From positions 1,054,001-1,118,000 of the forward strand of contig NZ_JNYQ01000001.1 in assembly GCF_000717245.1 (NCBI RefSeq): DNA of 64,000 nt. The letters are read 5' to 3'. A program made the translations under genes and the position numbers. Under the pieces are notes generated by a model. It had not been told where the DNA came from. It ran no database searches and saw nothing but the letters and a program-made list of their open reading frames with translations. The first letter of the stretch is position 1; each line of letters opens with the position of its first letter. The DNA is from Kitasatospora papulosa. GTDB lineage: Bacteria > Actinomycetota > Actinomycetes > Streptomycetales > Streptomycetaceae. Shown one piece after another: positions 52,712 through 60,871 of the stretch.

Positions 52712-54145
52712 ATGCGCCGAGCGAAAATCGTTTGTACCCTGGGACCCGCCACCGACTCGTACGAGCAGATCAAGGCACTCGTCGAAGCGGGAATGGACAT
52801 CGCCCGCCTCAACCTCAGCCACGGCACCTACGCCGAACACGAAGAGCGCTACCACCACGTGCGCAAAGCCTCCGAGGAAACCGGCCGCAGCGTAGGAATC
52901 CTCGCCGACCTTCAAGGCCCGAAGATCCGCCTCGGCCGCTTCGCCGAAGGCCCCGTACTCCTTGAACGCGGCGACGACTTCACCATCACCGTCGAACCCA
53001 TGGAAGGCGACCGCCACACCTGCGGCACCACCTACGACGGACTCGCCGCCGACGTCACCACCGGCGAACGCATCCTCATCGACGACGGCCGCGTCACCCT
53101 CGAAGTCACCGGCGTCGACGGACCCCGCGTCCACACCACCGTCATCGAAGGCGGCATGGTCTCCGACCACAAGGGACTCAACCTCCCCGGCGTCGCCGTC
53201 TCCGTCCCCGCGCTCTCCGAGAAGGACATCGAAGACCTCCGCTGGGCCGTGCGCACCGGCGCCGACGTCATCGCCCTCTCCTTCGTGCGCACCGGACGCG
53301 ACATCGACGACGTCCACCGCGTCATGGACGAGGAGGAGCGCCGCCTCCCCGTCATCGCCAAGGTCGAGAAGCCCCAGGCCGTCGACAACATCGACGACAT
53401 CGTCGCCGCCTTCGACGGCATCATGGTCGCCCGCGGCGACCTCGGCGTCGAAATGCCCCTGGAACAGGTCCCGATCGTCCAGAAGCGCGCCATCAAACTC
53501 GCCAAGCGCAACGCCAAGCCGGTCATCGTCGCCACCCAGATGCTCGACTCGATGATCGACAACTCCCGCCCCACCCGCGCCGAGGCCTCCGACGTCGCCA
53601 ACGCCGTCATCGACGGCACGGACGCCGTGATGCTGTCCGGCGAGACCAGCGTCGGCAAGTACCCCGTCGAGACCGTCCGCACCATGGCCCGCATCGTCGA
53701 GGCGGCCGAGGAGGACATCCTCGCCAAGGGCCTCCCGCCCCTCACCGACCGCAACAAGCCCCGCACCCAGGGCGGCGCGGTCGCCCGCGCGGCAGCCGAG
53801 ATGGGCGACTTCCTCGGCGCGAAGGCCCTGGTGGCCTTCACCCAGAGCGGCGACACGGTCAAACGCCTCTCCCGTTACCGCTCCCCGATCCCGCTGCTGG
53901 CCTTCACCCCGGACCGGGCCACCCGTGCGCAGCTGAACCTGACGTGGGGCGTCGAGACGTTCCTCGGGCCGCACGTGGACTCGACGGACGCGATGGTGGC
54001 GCAGGTGGACGAGGAGCTGCTGCGGATCGGCCGCTGCCAGAAGGGCGACATCGTGGTCATCACGGCCGGTTCCCCGCCCGGGGTCGCCGGCTCCACGAAC
54101 CTGGTGCGGGTGCACCACATCGGCGAGGACGACAGCCCGAAGTAA
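52712..54145 (+). CDS. pyk: pyruvate kinase
   Basis: 477 residues. It makes pyruvate and ATP from phosphoenolpyruvate, the last step of glycolysis. N-terminal RRAKIVCTLGPATDSYE and MDIARLNLSHGT (Arg, Asn, Ser of the K/Mg site); FDGIMVARGDLGVEMPLE (metal Glu/Asp); ATQMLDSMIDNSRPTRAEASDVANAV; and a C-terminal regulatory domain. Near 53.8 kb, inside the gene, the codon ends change from mostly C to mostly G. This coincides with the strand-skew switch of the whole region. A tandem hairpin follows the stop. Confidence 0.97.
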   Translation: MRRAKIVCTLGPATDSYEQIKALVEAGMDIARLNLSHGTYAEHEERYHHVRKASEETGRSVGILADLQGPKIRLGRFAEGPVLLERGDDFTITVEPMEGDRHTCGTTYDGLAADVTTGERILIDDGRVTLEVTGVDGPRVHTTVIEGGMVSDHKGLNLPGVAVSVPALSEKDIEDLRWAVRTGADVIALSFVRTGRDIDDVHRVMDEEERRLPVIAKVEKPQAVDNIDDIVAAFDGIMVARGDLGVEMPLEQVPIVQKRAIKLAKRNAKPVIVATQMLDSMIDNSRPTRAEASDVANAVIDGTDAVMLSGETSVGKYPVETVRTMARIVEAAEEDILAKGLPPLTDRNKPRTQGGAVARAAAEMGDFLGAKALVAFTQSGDTVKRLSRYRSPIPLLAFTPDRATRAQLNLTWGVETFLGPHVDSTDAMVAQVDEELLRIGRCQKGDIVVITAGSPPGVAGSTNLVRVHHIGEDDSPK

Positions 54146-54162
54146 CGGTCGTCAGTACTTCG

Positions 54163-54205
54163 GCCCGACGTGAGCGTCCACGAGAGCCACGGACGCCCGT
54201 CGGGC
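54163..54205 (+). terminator. terminator of pyk
   Basis: GCCCGACG (54163) pairs with CGTCGGGC, and GCGTCC with GGACGC inside it, with a small internal bulge. A second 8-bp hairpin (54137-54144 with 54156-54163) spans the stop codon. Confidence 0.65.
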
Positions 54206-54348
54206 TACGGAGATGCCGAGCTGGTCGCAGTCGGTGAGGTCGGTGCCGTCGGAGCCGGGCGGTACGGCTGAGGGTGCCTGAGCTGACGTCGGCACGGAGA
54301 CACTCGGGCGCTACCCGGATCAGGTGAAGCCGTTAAATCATTGCTCAA

Positions 54349-54363
54349 CCTTGGAATCCAAGG
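54349..54363 (-). terminator. possible 3' hairpin of the tRNA transcript
   Basis: CCTTGG-3-CCAAGG, five bases past the tRNA 3' end, followed on the minus strand by TTGAGCAATGATTT. Confidence 0.4.
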
Positions 54364-54367
54364 AAAG

Positions 54368-54442
54368 TACCCCGAGTCGGACTCGAACCGACACTGTATG
54401 GGTTTTGAATCCATTGTCTCTAACCAATTGGACTACCGGGGC
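54368..54442 (-). tRNA. tRNA, predicted anticodon CAA (Leu), atypical
   Basis: 75 bases on the minus strand. Acceptor GCCCCGG pairs with TCGGGGT (two G-U pairs), discriminator A, CCA not encoded. The T arm GTCGG-TTCGAGT-CCGAC is perfect. D loop AATTGGTTA is standard but its stem is weak. The anticodon arm ATGGA-TTCAAAA-CCCAT has an A-C mismatch at the top. The variable loop has about five bases, so this is a class I tRNA although real tRNA-Leu is class II. Identity is therefore uncertain; the gene call itself is firm. Confidence 0.8.
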
Positions 54443-54541
54443 GCGATGAATCGAAGGTTTACTTCGACCCGCCGATGATCCAGCTTAGCGTAGCTAGGTA
54501 GGCTCTTGGGAGCTGCACCCCTGTCTTGACCAAGGAGCCCC

Positions 54542-55198
54542 GTGACCACCCCCGAGTCGCCCCAGCCCGTAGACGCCGCCGACGACGACAAGTCGCACGT
54601 CCCGCCGCTGACGACCCGCGTCGTCATCGCCGAGGACGAGGCGCTCATCCGCCTCGACCTCAAGGAGATGCTGGAGGAGGAAGGGTACTCGGTCGTCGGT
54701 GAGGCCGGGGACGGGCAGCAGGCCGTCGAGCTGGCGCGGGAGCACCGGCCGGACCTGGTGATCCTCGATGTGAAGATGCCGGTCCTCGACGGGATCTCCG
54801 CCGCCGAGAAGATCACCGAGGAGTCCATCGCCCCGGTCCTGATGCTGACGGCGTTCTCGCAGCGGGATCTGGTCGAGCGGGCCCGGGACGCGGGGGCGAT
54901 GGCGTACCTCGTGAAGCCGTTCAGCAAGAGCGACGTGGTCCCGGCCATCGAGATGGCCGTGTCCCGGTTCGCGGAGCTGAAGGCGCTGGAGAGCGAGATC
55001 GCGGACCTGTCGCAGCGGCTGGAGACCCGGAAGCTGGTGGACCGGGCGAAGAGCATCCTGCAGACGGATTACGGCCTCTCCGAGCCGGCCGCGTTCCGCT
55101 GGATCCAGAAGACGTCGATGGACCGCCGGATGTCGATGCAGCAGCTGGCCGAGGCGCTGATCGAGGACGCCGAGGAGAAGAAGAAGGCTGCCGAGTAG
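54542..55198 (+). CDS. pdtaR: ANTAR-domain response regulator
   Basis: 218 residues. Receiver domain at about 26-140: acidic pair ED (31-32), phosphorylated Asp76 in VILDVKMP, Thr in MLTAF, and Lys in VKPF. A coiled linker follows, then the ANTAR RNA-binding domain at about 150-210 (LVDRAKSILQTDYGLSEPAAFRWIQKTSM and RRMSMQQLAEALI). When phosphorylated it should bind dual-hairpin leaders and block termination. The cognate kinase is not in the window. GTG 54542 follows AAGGAG; TAGGCT at 54499 is a likely -10. Confidence 0.93.
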   Translation: MTTPESPQPVDAADDDKSHVPPLTTRVVIAEDEALIRLDLKEMLEEEGYSVVGEAGDGQQAVELAREHRPDLVILDVKMPVLDGISAAEKITEESIAPVLMLTAFSQRDLVERARDAGAMAYLVKPFSKSDVVPAIEMAVSRFAELKALESEIADLSQRLETRKLVDRAKSILQTDYGLSEPAAFRWIQKTSMDRRMSMQQLAEALIEDAEEKKKAAE

Positions 55199-55218
55199 GC
55201 GCGTACGCGCGCACGGAG

Positions 55219-55254
55219 AAGGGCCCGCTCCCGGATGTCCGGGGGCGGGCCCTT
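55219..55254. terminator. terminator between pdtaR and livF
   Basis: A 17-base stem (55219-55235 with 55238-55254, one G-T pair) with a tight loop, followed by TTGTCGTGG; convergent genes. Confidence 0.8.
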
Positions 55255-55271
55255 GTCGTGGTGCCGGGTGC

Positions 55272-55988
55272 TCAGTCCTCGCCGAGGTAGGCCTTGCGGA
55301 CCGACTCGTCGTGGAGGAGGTCGGCGCCCGTGCCGGAGAGGACGACCTTGCCGACCTCCATGACGTGGCCCTGGTCCGCGAGGGAGAGGGCCGCCTGGGC
55401 GTTCTGCTCGACGAGCAGGATCGTGGTGCCGGACGCCTTGAGTTCGACGATGGTCTCCATGATCTTCTGCATCATGATCGGGGAGAGGCCCATGGAGGGC
55501 TCGTCGAGCATGAGCAGTTTGGGCTGGGACATGAGTGCGCGTCCCATGGCGAGCATCTGCTGCTCGCCGCCGGAGAGGGTTCCGGCGGCCTGCTTCCGGC
55601 GTTCCCCGAGGATGGGGAAGAGGTCGTAGGCGCGCTGGATGTCCTTCTCGATGCCTGCCTTGTCGGTGCGGAGGAAGGCGCCGAGCTGGAGGTTCTCCGC
55701 GATGCTGAGGCGGGGGAAGATGTGGCGGCCTTCGGGGGAGTGGGCGAGGCCCAGTGCCACGATCTTGTGGGCGGGGATCCCGGTGAGGGGTTTCCCGTCG
55801 AAGAGGATCCGCCCGCCGGAGGGCTTGAGGAGGCCGGAGAGGGTGCGCAGGGTTGTGGTCTTGCCCGCGCCGTTGGTTCCGATGAGGGTGACGACCTGAC
55901 CGGCCTCGACGGTGAAGGAGATTCCCTTGACGGCTTCGATCTTGCCGTAGGCGACCCTGAGGTCCTCGACCTCGAGCAGTGCGGTCAC
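55272..55988 (-). CDS. livF: branched-chain amino-acid ABC transporter ATPase LivF
   Basis: 238 residues. Walker A GTNGAGKTT with Lys43, Q-loop region AHSPEGRHIFPRL, signature LSGGEQQMLAMGRAL, Walker B LLMLDEPSMGLSP, and switch His region replaced by LLVEQNAQAAL as in other LivF. One of two ATPases that drive LivHM. GTG start overlaps the livG stop by four bases. Last gene of the liv operon. Confidence 0.95.
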   Translation of the reverse strand: MTALLEVEDLRVAYGKIEAVKGISFTVEAGQVVTLIGTNGAGKTTTLRTLSGLLKPSGGRILFDGKPLTGIPAHKIVALGLAHSPEGRHIFPRLSIAENLQLGAFLRTDKAGIEKDIQRAYDLFPILGERRKQAAGTLSGGEQQMLAMGRALMSQPKLLMLDEPSMGLSPIMMQKIMETIVELKASGTTILLVEQNAQAALSLADQGHVMEVGKVVLSGTGADLLHDESVRKAYLGED

Positions 55989-56863
55989 TGGCCTTCCCCT
56001 TCTGTGCTGGTGGTGCTTCCCGCGTTGTCCGCTGCGGCGGGTTCGGCATCGGGTGTGCCGGCCTTCTCGGGTGTGTCGCCTTCGAAGGGCGTGCCGAGGT
56101 AGGCGGCGACGACGCGTTCGTCGCCCTGGACGACCGCGGGTGTGCCTTCGACGAGTTTTTCGCCTTGGACGAGGCAGGCGACGCGGTCGCAGAGGTTGAA
56201 GATGAAGCGCATGTCGTGCTCGATGACGAGTACGGCGATGCCCATGTCCCGGATGGCGAAGATGAGTTCTTCGGTGACGCGGGTTTCCTGGGGGTTCATG
56301 CCCGCGGTGGGCTCGTCCAGGAGGAGGAGGCCGGGGTCGCTGGCGAGGGCGCGTGCGATCTCCAGCTTGCGCTGGTCTCCGTAGGGGAGGTTGCGTGCGA
56401 GGTGGTCGGCCTTGTCCTGCAGGCCGATGAACTCGAGGAGTTCCATGGCGCGTGCGTGGGACGCGGCTTCGGCCTTCTTGAATCCGGGGCCGCGGAGGAG
56501 GGCGGACCAGAGGCCTTCCTTGGTCCTGGTGTGGCGTCCGACGAGGACGTTCTCCAGGACGGTCATGTTGGCGAAGAGCCGGATGTTCTGGAAGGTCCGG
56601 GCGATGCCTGCCTGGGTGACGAGGTGGGGCTTGGGGGGCAGGACGGTGCCCTTGTAGCGCACCTTGCCCTCGGTGGGGACGTAGAGCCCGGTGAGGCAGT
56701 TGAAGAAGGTGGTCTTGCCCGCCCCGTTGGGGCCGATGAGACCGACGATTTCGCCTGCGTTGACCTTGAGGTCGACGTCGCGTACGGCGGTGAGGCCGCC
56801 GAAGCGCATGGTGACGCCGCTGGCGTCCAGGACGGGCGTGGTGGTCTCGGTGGTGGTCGTCAT
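55985..56863 (-). CDS. livG: branched-chain amino-acid ABC transporter ATPase LivG
   Basis: 292 residues from ATG 56863; GTG 56872 would add three residues and overlap the livM stop. Walker A GPNGAGKTT, LivG-type TFQNIRLFANMTVLENVLVG, signature LPYGDQRKLEIARAL, Walker B LLLLDEPTAGMNP, and H-loop VIEHDMRF. An acidic tail of about 35 residues (DTPEKAGTPDAEPAAADNAG) is longer than in E. coli LivG. Works with LivF. Confidence 0.95.
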   Translation of the reverse strand: MTTTTETTTPVLDASGVTMRFGGLTAVRDVDLKVNAGEIVGLIGPNGAGKTTFFNCLTGLYVPTEGKVRYKGTVLPPKPHLVTQAGIARTFQNIRLFANMTVLENVLVGRHTRTKEGLWSALLRGPGFKKAEAASHARAMELLEFIGLQDKADHLARNLPYGDQRKLEIARALASDPGLLLLDEPTAGMNPQETRVTEELIFAIRDMGIAVLVIEHDMRFIFNLCDRVACLVQGEKLVEGTPAVVQGDERVVAAYLGTPFEGDTPEKAGTPDAEPAAADNAGSTTSTEGEGQ

Positions 56864-56868
56864 GTCGT

Positions 56869-58599
56869 TCACGCCCCCGCCTTCACGGTGCCGACGCCGG
56901 ATTCGGGCAGTGTGCCTTCGGGCGTGTCGAGTTGGCCGGTCTCGTGGAATTCCAGCTGGGCGCGCCGGTTGGCGATGAGGCCTTCGGGGCGGAAGCGCAT
57001 CAGCAGGATGAGTGCGAGGCCGAAGCCGAGAAGCTGGTAGTCCTGGAGGAACTGCAGCTTCGCGGGGATCATGTAGAGGAGGGTCGCGCCGATCAGGGGT
57101 CCGCTGATGGTTCCCATGCCGCCGAGGATGACTGCGGCGAGGAGGAAGGCGGAGTTGGGCGGCACGGGTCCGGCGAAGACGTACATCTCCGGGACGACGG
57201 TGCTCTGTACGTGGGCCTGGACGGTGCCGGCGAGGCCGGCGAGGGTGGCGCCGAGGGCGAAAGCGATGAGTTTGACGCGGAAGCCGTTGATGCCCATCGC
57301 GGTGGCGGCGGTCTCGTCCTCGCGGATGGCGACCCAGGCGCGGCCGATGCGGGAGCTGCCGGCGCGGCTGAAGACGAGGACCACGAGGATCATCGCGAGC
57401 AGCATGAGCAGGTAGTAGTTGGCGTATCCGCCGAGTTCGATGCCCAGGATCGTGTGGGATTCGCCGAAGTCGTATCCGAAGAAGACGAGGTCGGGGATGT
57501 TGGGTACGCCGTTGGGGCCGTTGGTGACCTGGGGTCCGGATACGCCGTCGAGGTTGCCGACGGTGATGCGGAAGATCTCGCCGAAGCCGAGGGTGACGAT
57601 GGCGAGGTAGTCGCCGCGGAGCCGGAGGGTCGGTGCGCCGATGACGACGCCGAAGATGAGGGAGACGGCCGCTCCGGTGAGGACGGCTGCCCAGAAGGGG
57701 AAGTGGACGTCGAAGGCGGAGGCGGTGGTGCCGGAGACGAGTGCGGCGGTGTAGGCGCCGACGCCGAGGAAGGCGACGTATCCGAGGTCGAGGAGGCCGG
57801 CGAGGCCGACGACGATGTTCAGTCCGAGTGCGACCGTCGCGAAGATGAGGATGTTGACGGCGATGAGGGTGAACTGGTCGGTGGTCTGTGTGAAGGGGAA
57901 TGCTGCTGCGGCCACGAATGCGGCGGCCACGGCGATGGAGCGGTATTTCGTGGTGAGCCCGGAGAGCCGGGCCATGAGGCCGGCTTTGAAGAGGGCGGTC
58001 ACGGCGAAACCGGCGGTGATCATGTAGCCGGTGAAGAGTTCGGCGTATTCGGTGTCGATGCCGTAGGTGACGACGTAGAGCCCGGTGCCGAAGGCGGCGA
58101 CGATGATGAGGATTTCGGCCCAGGAGGGGAGCTCCCGGGGGCGGGTGGCCTTGTGGGTGTCGTCGGGCAGGAGGAAGGCGATCAGGGGGATCGCGGAGGT
58201 CACTGCTGCGACGAAGCCGCCGGGTTCCAGGTTGACGATGCCGCCGAGTTCGACGGCGATGGCGACGACGGTGAACCAGGTGGTCGCGAAGGCGCCGAGG
58301 GCGAGGAGCCGGAGGGCTTTGGTGGTGCCGGTGGGGGCGAGCCAGCGGAGGCCGCGGATGTCGAGGGCGGCGAGTGCGTACAGGAGTACGAGGGCGCCTG
58401 CGACGAGGGTGAGGACCTGGAGGCCGCCGGGGTAGCCGTAGACGGTGAGGTCTCCGGGGAACTCGTCGGTGTAGGTCCACGACAGGAAGGTGCTGGCGAT
58501 GGTCGCGACGCCGCCGAGGGCGGTGAGGCCGCGCAGCGCCTTGGTCCGGGAGGCGGTGGTGGCCGGTGTGGTGGCGGCGGTTGTGGTGTCGGTTGTCAT
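56869..58599 (-). CDS. livM: branched-chain amino-acid ABC transporter permease LivM, extended
   Basis: 576 residues; usual LivM has about 320-420. The C-terminal 330 residues are standard: LNIVVGLAGLLDLGYVAFLGVGAY, then LRLRGDYLAIVTLGFGEI (the EAA-type loop), and GINGFRVKLIAFALGATLAGLAG. The N-terminal 230 residues add about five or six hydrophobic segments in two groups (FLSWTYTDEFPG loop). The role of this extension is unknown. ATG 58599 is chosen; GTG 58608 overlaps the livH stop. Confidence 0.92.
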   Translation of the reverse strand: MTTDTTTAATTPATTASRTKALRGLTALGGVATIASTFLSWTYTDEFPGDLTVYGYPGGLQVLTLVAGALVLLYALAALDIRGLRWLAPTGTTKALRLLALGAFATTWFTVVAIAVELGGIVNLEPGGFVAAVTSAIPLIAFLLPDDTHKATRPRELPSWAEILIIVAAFGTGLYVVTYGIDTEYAELFTGYMITAGFAVTALFKAGLMARLSGLTTKYRSIAVAAAFVAAAAFPFTQTTDQFTLIAVNILIFATVALGLNIVVGLAGLLDLGYVAFLGVGAYTAALVSGTTASAFDVHFPFWAAVLTGAAVSLIFGVVIGAPTLRLRGDYLAIVTLGFGEIFRITVGNLDGVSGPQVTNGPNGVPNIPDLVFFGYDFGESHTILGIELGGYANYYLLMLLAMILVVLVFSRAGSSRIGRAWVAIREDETAATAMGINGFRVKLIAFALGATLAGLAGTVQAHVQSTVVPEMYVFAGPVPPNSAFLLAAVILGGMGTISGPLIGATLLYMIPAKLQFLQDYQLLGFGLALILLMRFRPEGLIANRRAQLEFHETGQLDTPEGTLPESGVGTVKAGA

Positions 58600-58604
58600 G
58601 GTTC

Positions 58605-59537
58605 TCACGCCCGATCCGCGACGCGCTCGCCGAGCAGGCCTTGTGGCCTGACGAGGAGGACGACGATGAGAAGTACGAATGCCCAGACGTTGGCCCAGGC
58701 GCCGCCGCCGAGCTGCTGCATGCCGGGGATTTCTTCGATGTAGGCGATGGAGAGGGCTTCGGCGAGGCCGAGGACGACTCCGCCGACCATGGCGCCGTAG
58801 ATGTTGCCGATTCCGCCGAGTACGGCGGCGGTGAAGGCTTTGAGTCCGAGGAGGAAGCCCATCTCGAAGTTGATCTGGCCCTTGTCGAGGCCGTAGGCGA
58901 CGGCTGCGATGGCGGCGAACGCGGCTCCGATGGCGAAGGCCATCACGATGATGCGGTCGGTGTTGATGCCCATGAGCTTGGCCGTGTCGGGGTCCTGCGC
59001 GGTGGCCTGCATGGCGCGGCCGCTGCGGCTCTTGGCGACGAACATGCCGAGGGCGAGCATGCAGAGGGGGGCGAGGACGAGGATGAAGGCGTCTGCGCGC
59101 TGGAGGTAGAGGTTGTCGAAGATCTTGAACGACTCGCCCTTGAACTCCGGGAAGCTGCGCGGCTTCTTGGCGTCGGGGTAGAAGCCCCAGACAAGCTGCT
59201 GGAGGACGATCGAGAGGCCGATCGCGGTGATGAGGGGGGCCAGTCGTGGTGCGCCGCGCAGGGGGCGGTAGGCGAAGCGTTCCGCGGCTGTGGCTACGGC
59301 GACGGAGGCGATGGCGCCTCCGATGATCATGAGGGGTATGACCACCATGAGCGAGGTTCCGCTGGGGAGCGCGAGGTAGGTGGTGAGGGCGCCGAAGCCC
59401 CCGATCATGAAGATCTCGCCGTGGGCGAAATTGATGAGCTGGACGATGCCGTACACCATGGTGTACCCGATGGCTATGAGGCCATAGAGCGCGCCGAGTG
59501 CGAGGCCGTTCGCCAGCTGTTGCGGCAGTTCGTTCAC
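58605..59537 (-). CDS. livH: branched-chain amino-acid ABC transporter permease LivH
   Basis: 310 residues, about eight membrane segments. Family blocks: GALYGLIAIGYTMVYGIVQLINFAHGEIFM, AYRPLRGAPRLAPLITAIGLS, and VLGGIGNIYGAMVGGVVLG. It pairs with LivM to form the membrane pore. GTG 59537 has GGAGG eight bases upstream. A hairpin separates it from livK, so it can be made at a lower level than the binding protein. Confidence 0.95.
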   Translation of the reverse strand: MNELPQQLANGLALGALYGLIAIGYTMVYGIVQLINFAHGEIFMIGGFGALTTYLALPSGTSLMVVIPLMIIGGAIASVAVATAAERFAYRPLRGAPRLAPLITAIGLSIVLQQLVWGFYPDAKKPRSFPEFKGESFKIFDNLYLQRADAFILVLAPLCMLALGMFVAKSRSGRAMQATAQDPDTAKLMGINTDRIIVMAFAIGAAFAAIAAVAYGLDKGQINFEMGFLLGLKAFTAAVLGGIGNIYGAMVGGVVLGLAEALSIAYIEEIPGMQQLGGGAWANVWAFVLLIVVLLVRPQGLLGERVADRA

Positions 59538-59570
59538 CGCAGTGCCTCCGATGAGCTTGTCGGATATGAC

Positions 59571-59604
59571 ACCGCGCGAGGGCGCTGTTGCGCCCTCGCG
59601 CGGT
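59571..59604 (-). terminator. partial terminator between livK and livH
   Basis: A perfect 14-bp stem (59571-59584 with 59591-59604), 6-base loop. In an ABC operon this usually lets the first gene be more abundant. Confidence 0.7.
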
Positions 59605-59635
59605 CAGGAGCGTGTGCCGGGGTGGTGCTGGGTGA

Positions 59636-60871
59636 TCAGTCCTCGAACGTGGCGCTCTTGACGTCCTTCCAGGCGCCCTTCTGGACCTCGTAGACGGTGA
59701 GCTGCTTGTTGGTGGTGTCACCGAACTCGTCGAAGGAGACCTTGCCGGTCACGCCGTCGAAGGAGACCTTGGCCATGGCCTCGGTGACCTTGGCGCGGGC
59801 GTCCTCGGGGAGCTTGCCGTCGTTGTCGGCGACGACGGCCTTGACGGCCTGGATGATGGCCCATCCGGCGTCGTAGGAGTAGCCGCCGTAGGCTGCGAAC
59901 GGGTCCTTGTAGCCGCCGGCGTTGTAGTCCGAGATGAACTGCTTGGCGGTCGGGAGGGCCTCGACGGGGTAGCCGACGGAGGTGGCGAAGTCGCCGTCGT
60001 TGGCCTCACCGGAGGCGCTGATGAAGGCGGGGTCGTAGATGCCGTCGCCGCCCATGGTGGGGATCTTGGCGCCGGTCTTCTTGATCTGGTCGGAGAGCAG
60101 GCCGCCCTCGGGGTACTGGCCGCCGTAGTAGACGGAGTCGGCGCCGGAGCTCTTGACCTTGTCGGCGGTGCTGGAGAAGTCGGTCTCCTTCACCGTGACG
60201 TGGTCGGTGCCGACGACCTTGCCGCCGAGGCGCGTGAACTCCGCGGAGAAGATCGCGGCGAGGCCGGCGCCGTAGGTCTGCTTGTCGTCGACGACGTAGA
60301 CCTTCTTCTTCTTCGCGTCGTTGAAGAGGTACTGGGCGGCGAACTTGCCCTGGACGACGTCCGTGGCGCAGGTGCGGAAGTAGGTCTTGAAGACGCGCTT
60401 GGAGTCGCCCTTGCCCCAGTTGTCGCCCTGGCTGAGGGCGGGGTTGGTGTTGGCGGGGGAGACCTGGGCCATGTCGGCCTTCTCGAAGACGCCCTGCATG
60501 GACTGGGCGACGCCGGAGTTCAGCGGGCCGACGGCTCCGAGGACGTCCTTGTTGCCGACGAGCTTGGTGGCGTTGGCCTGTCCGGAGGCGGGGACGGCCT
60601 GGTCGTCGAGGGCTTCGATCTTGAACTCGATGCCGGGGACCTCGTTGTTCTTGTTCGCGGTCTTGGCCGCGAGGTCCACGGAGTTCTTGATGCCCTGGCC
60701 GAGCGCGGAGAGGGATCCGGTCAGCGGGGCGTCGACACCGATGACGACGGTGGTCTTGCTGCCGCTGTCGCTGTTGCCCTTGCTGTCGTCGTCGCGCGAT
60801 CCGCAGGCGGTGAGAGTCAGTGCGCCTGTGGTGAGCACTGTGGTGAGGATGAGCAAAGAACGGTGTCGCAC
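59636..60871 (-). CDS. livK: branched-chain amino-acid-binding lipoprotein LivK
   Basis: 411 residues. Lipoprotein signal with lipobox LTAC at residues 20-23 (Cys23 becomes lipidated by Lgt), then a Ser/Asp-rich linker and a type I periplasmic-binding fold: GVDAPLTGSLSALGQGIKNSVDLA, the ligand-site LGAVGPLNSGVAQ, and SPANTNPAL. It captures branched-chain amino acids, or another amide or amino acid, for LivHMGF. GTG start has AAAGGA six bases upstream. Upstream lies a 590-base region with an inverted repeat that may be its operator. Confidence 0.93.
   Translation of the reverse strand: MRHRSLLILTTVLTTGALTLTACGSRDDDSKGNSDSGSKTTVVIGVDAPLTGSLSALGQGIKNSVDLAAKTANKNNEVPGIEFKIEALDDQAVPASGQANATKLVGNKDVLGAVGPLNSGVAQSMQGVFEKADMAQVSPANTNPALSQGDNWGKGDSKRVFKTYFRTCATDVVQGKFAAQYLFNDAKKKKVYVVDDKQTYGAGLAAIFSAEFTRLGGKVVGTDHVTVKETDFSSTADKVKSSGADSVYYGGQYPEGGLLSDQIKKTGAKIPTMGGDGIYDPAFISASGEANDGDFATSVGYPVEALPTAKQFISDYNAGGYKDPFAAYGGYSYDAGWAIIQAVKAVVADNDGKLPEDARAKVTEAMAKVSFDGVTGKVSFDEFGDTTNKQLTVYEVQKGAWKDVKSATFED

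Noticed and set aside
54146..54541. Integrated element at the tRNA
   Set aside because: No integrase, no repeated tRNA end and no foreign gene nearby; both neighbours are core genes.
56932..58743. Plus-strand open frame of 603 codons opposite livM
   Set aside because: Asp/Glu/Gly low complexity with no domain; it is the complement of membrane codons.
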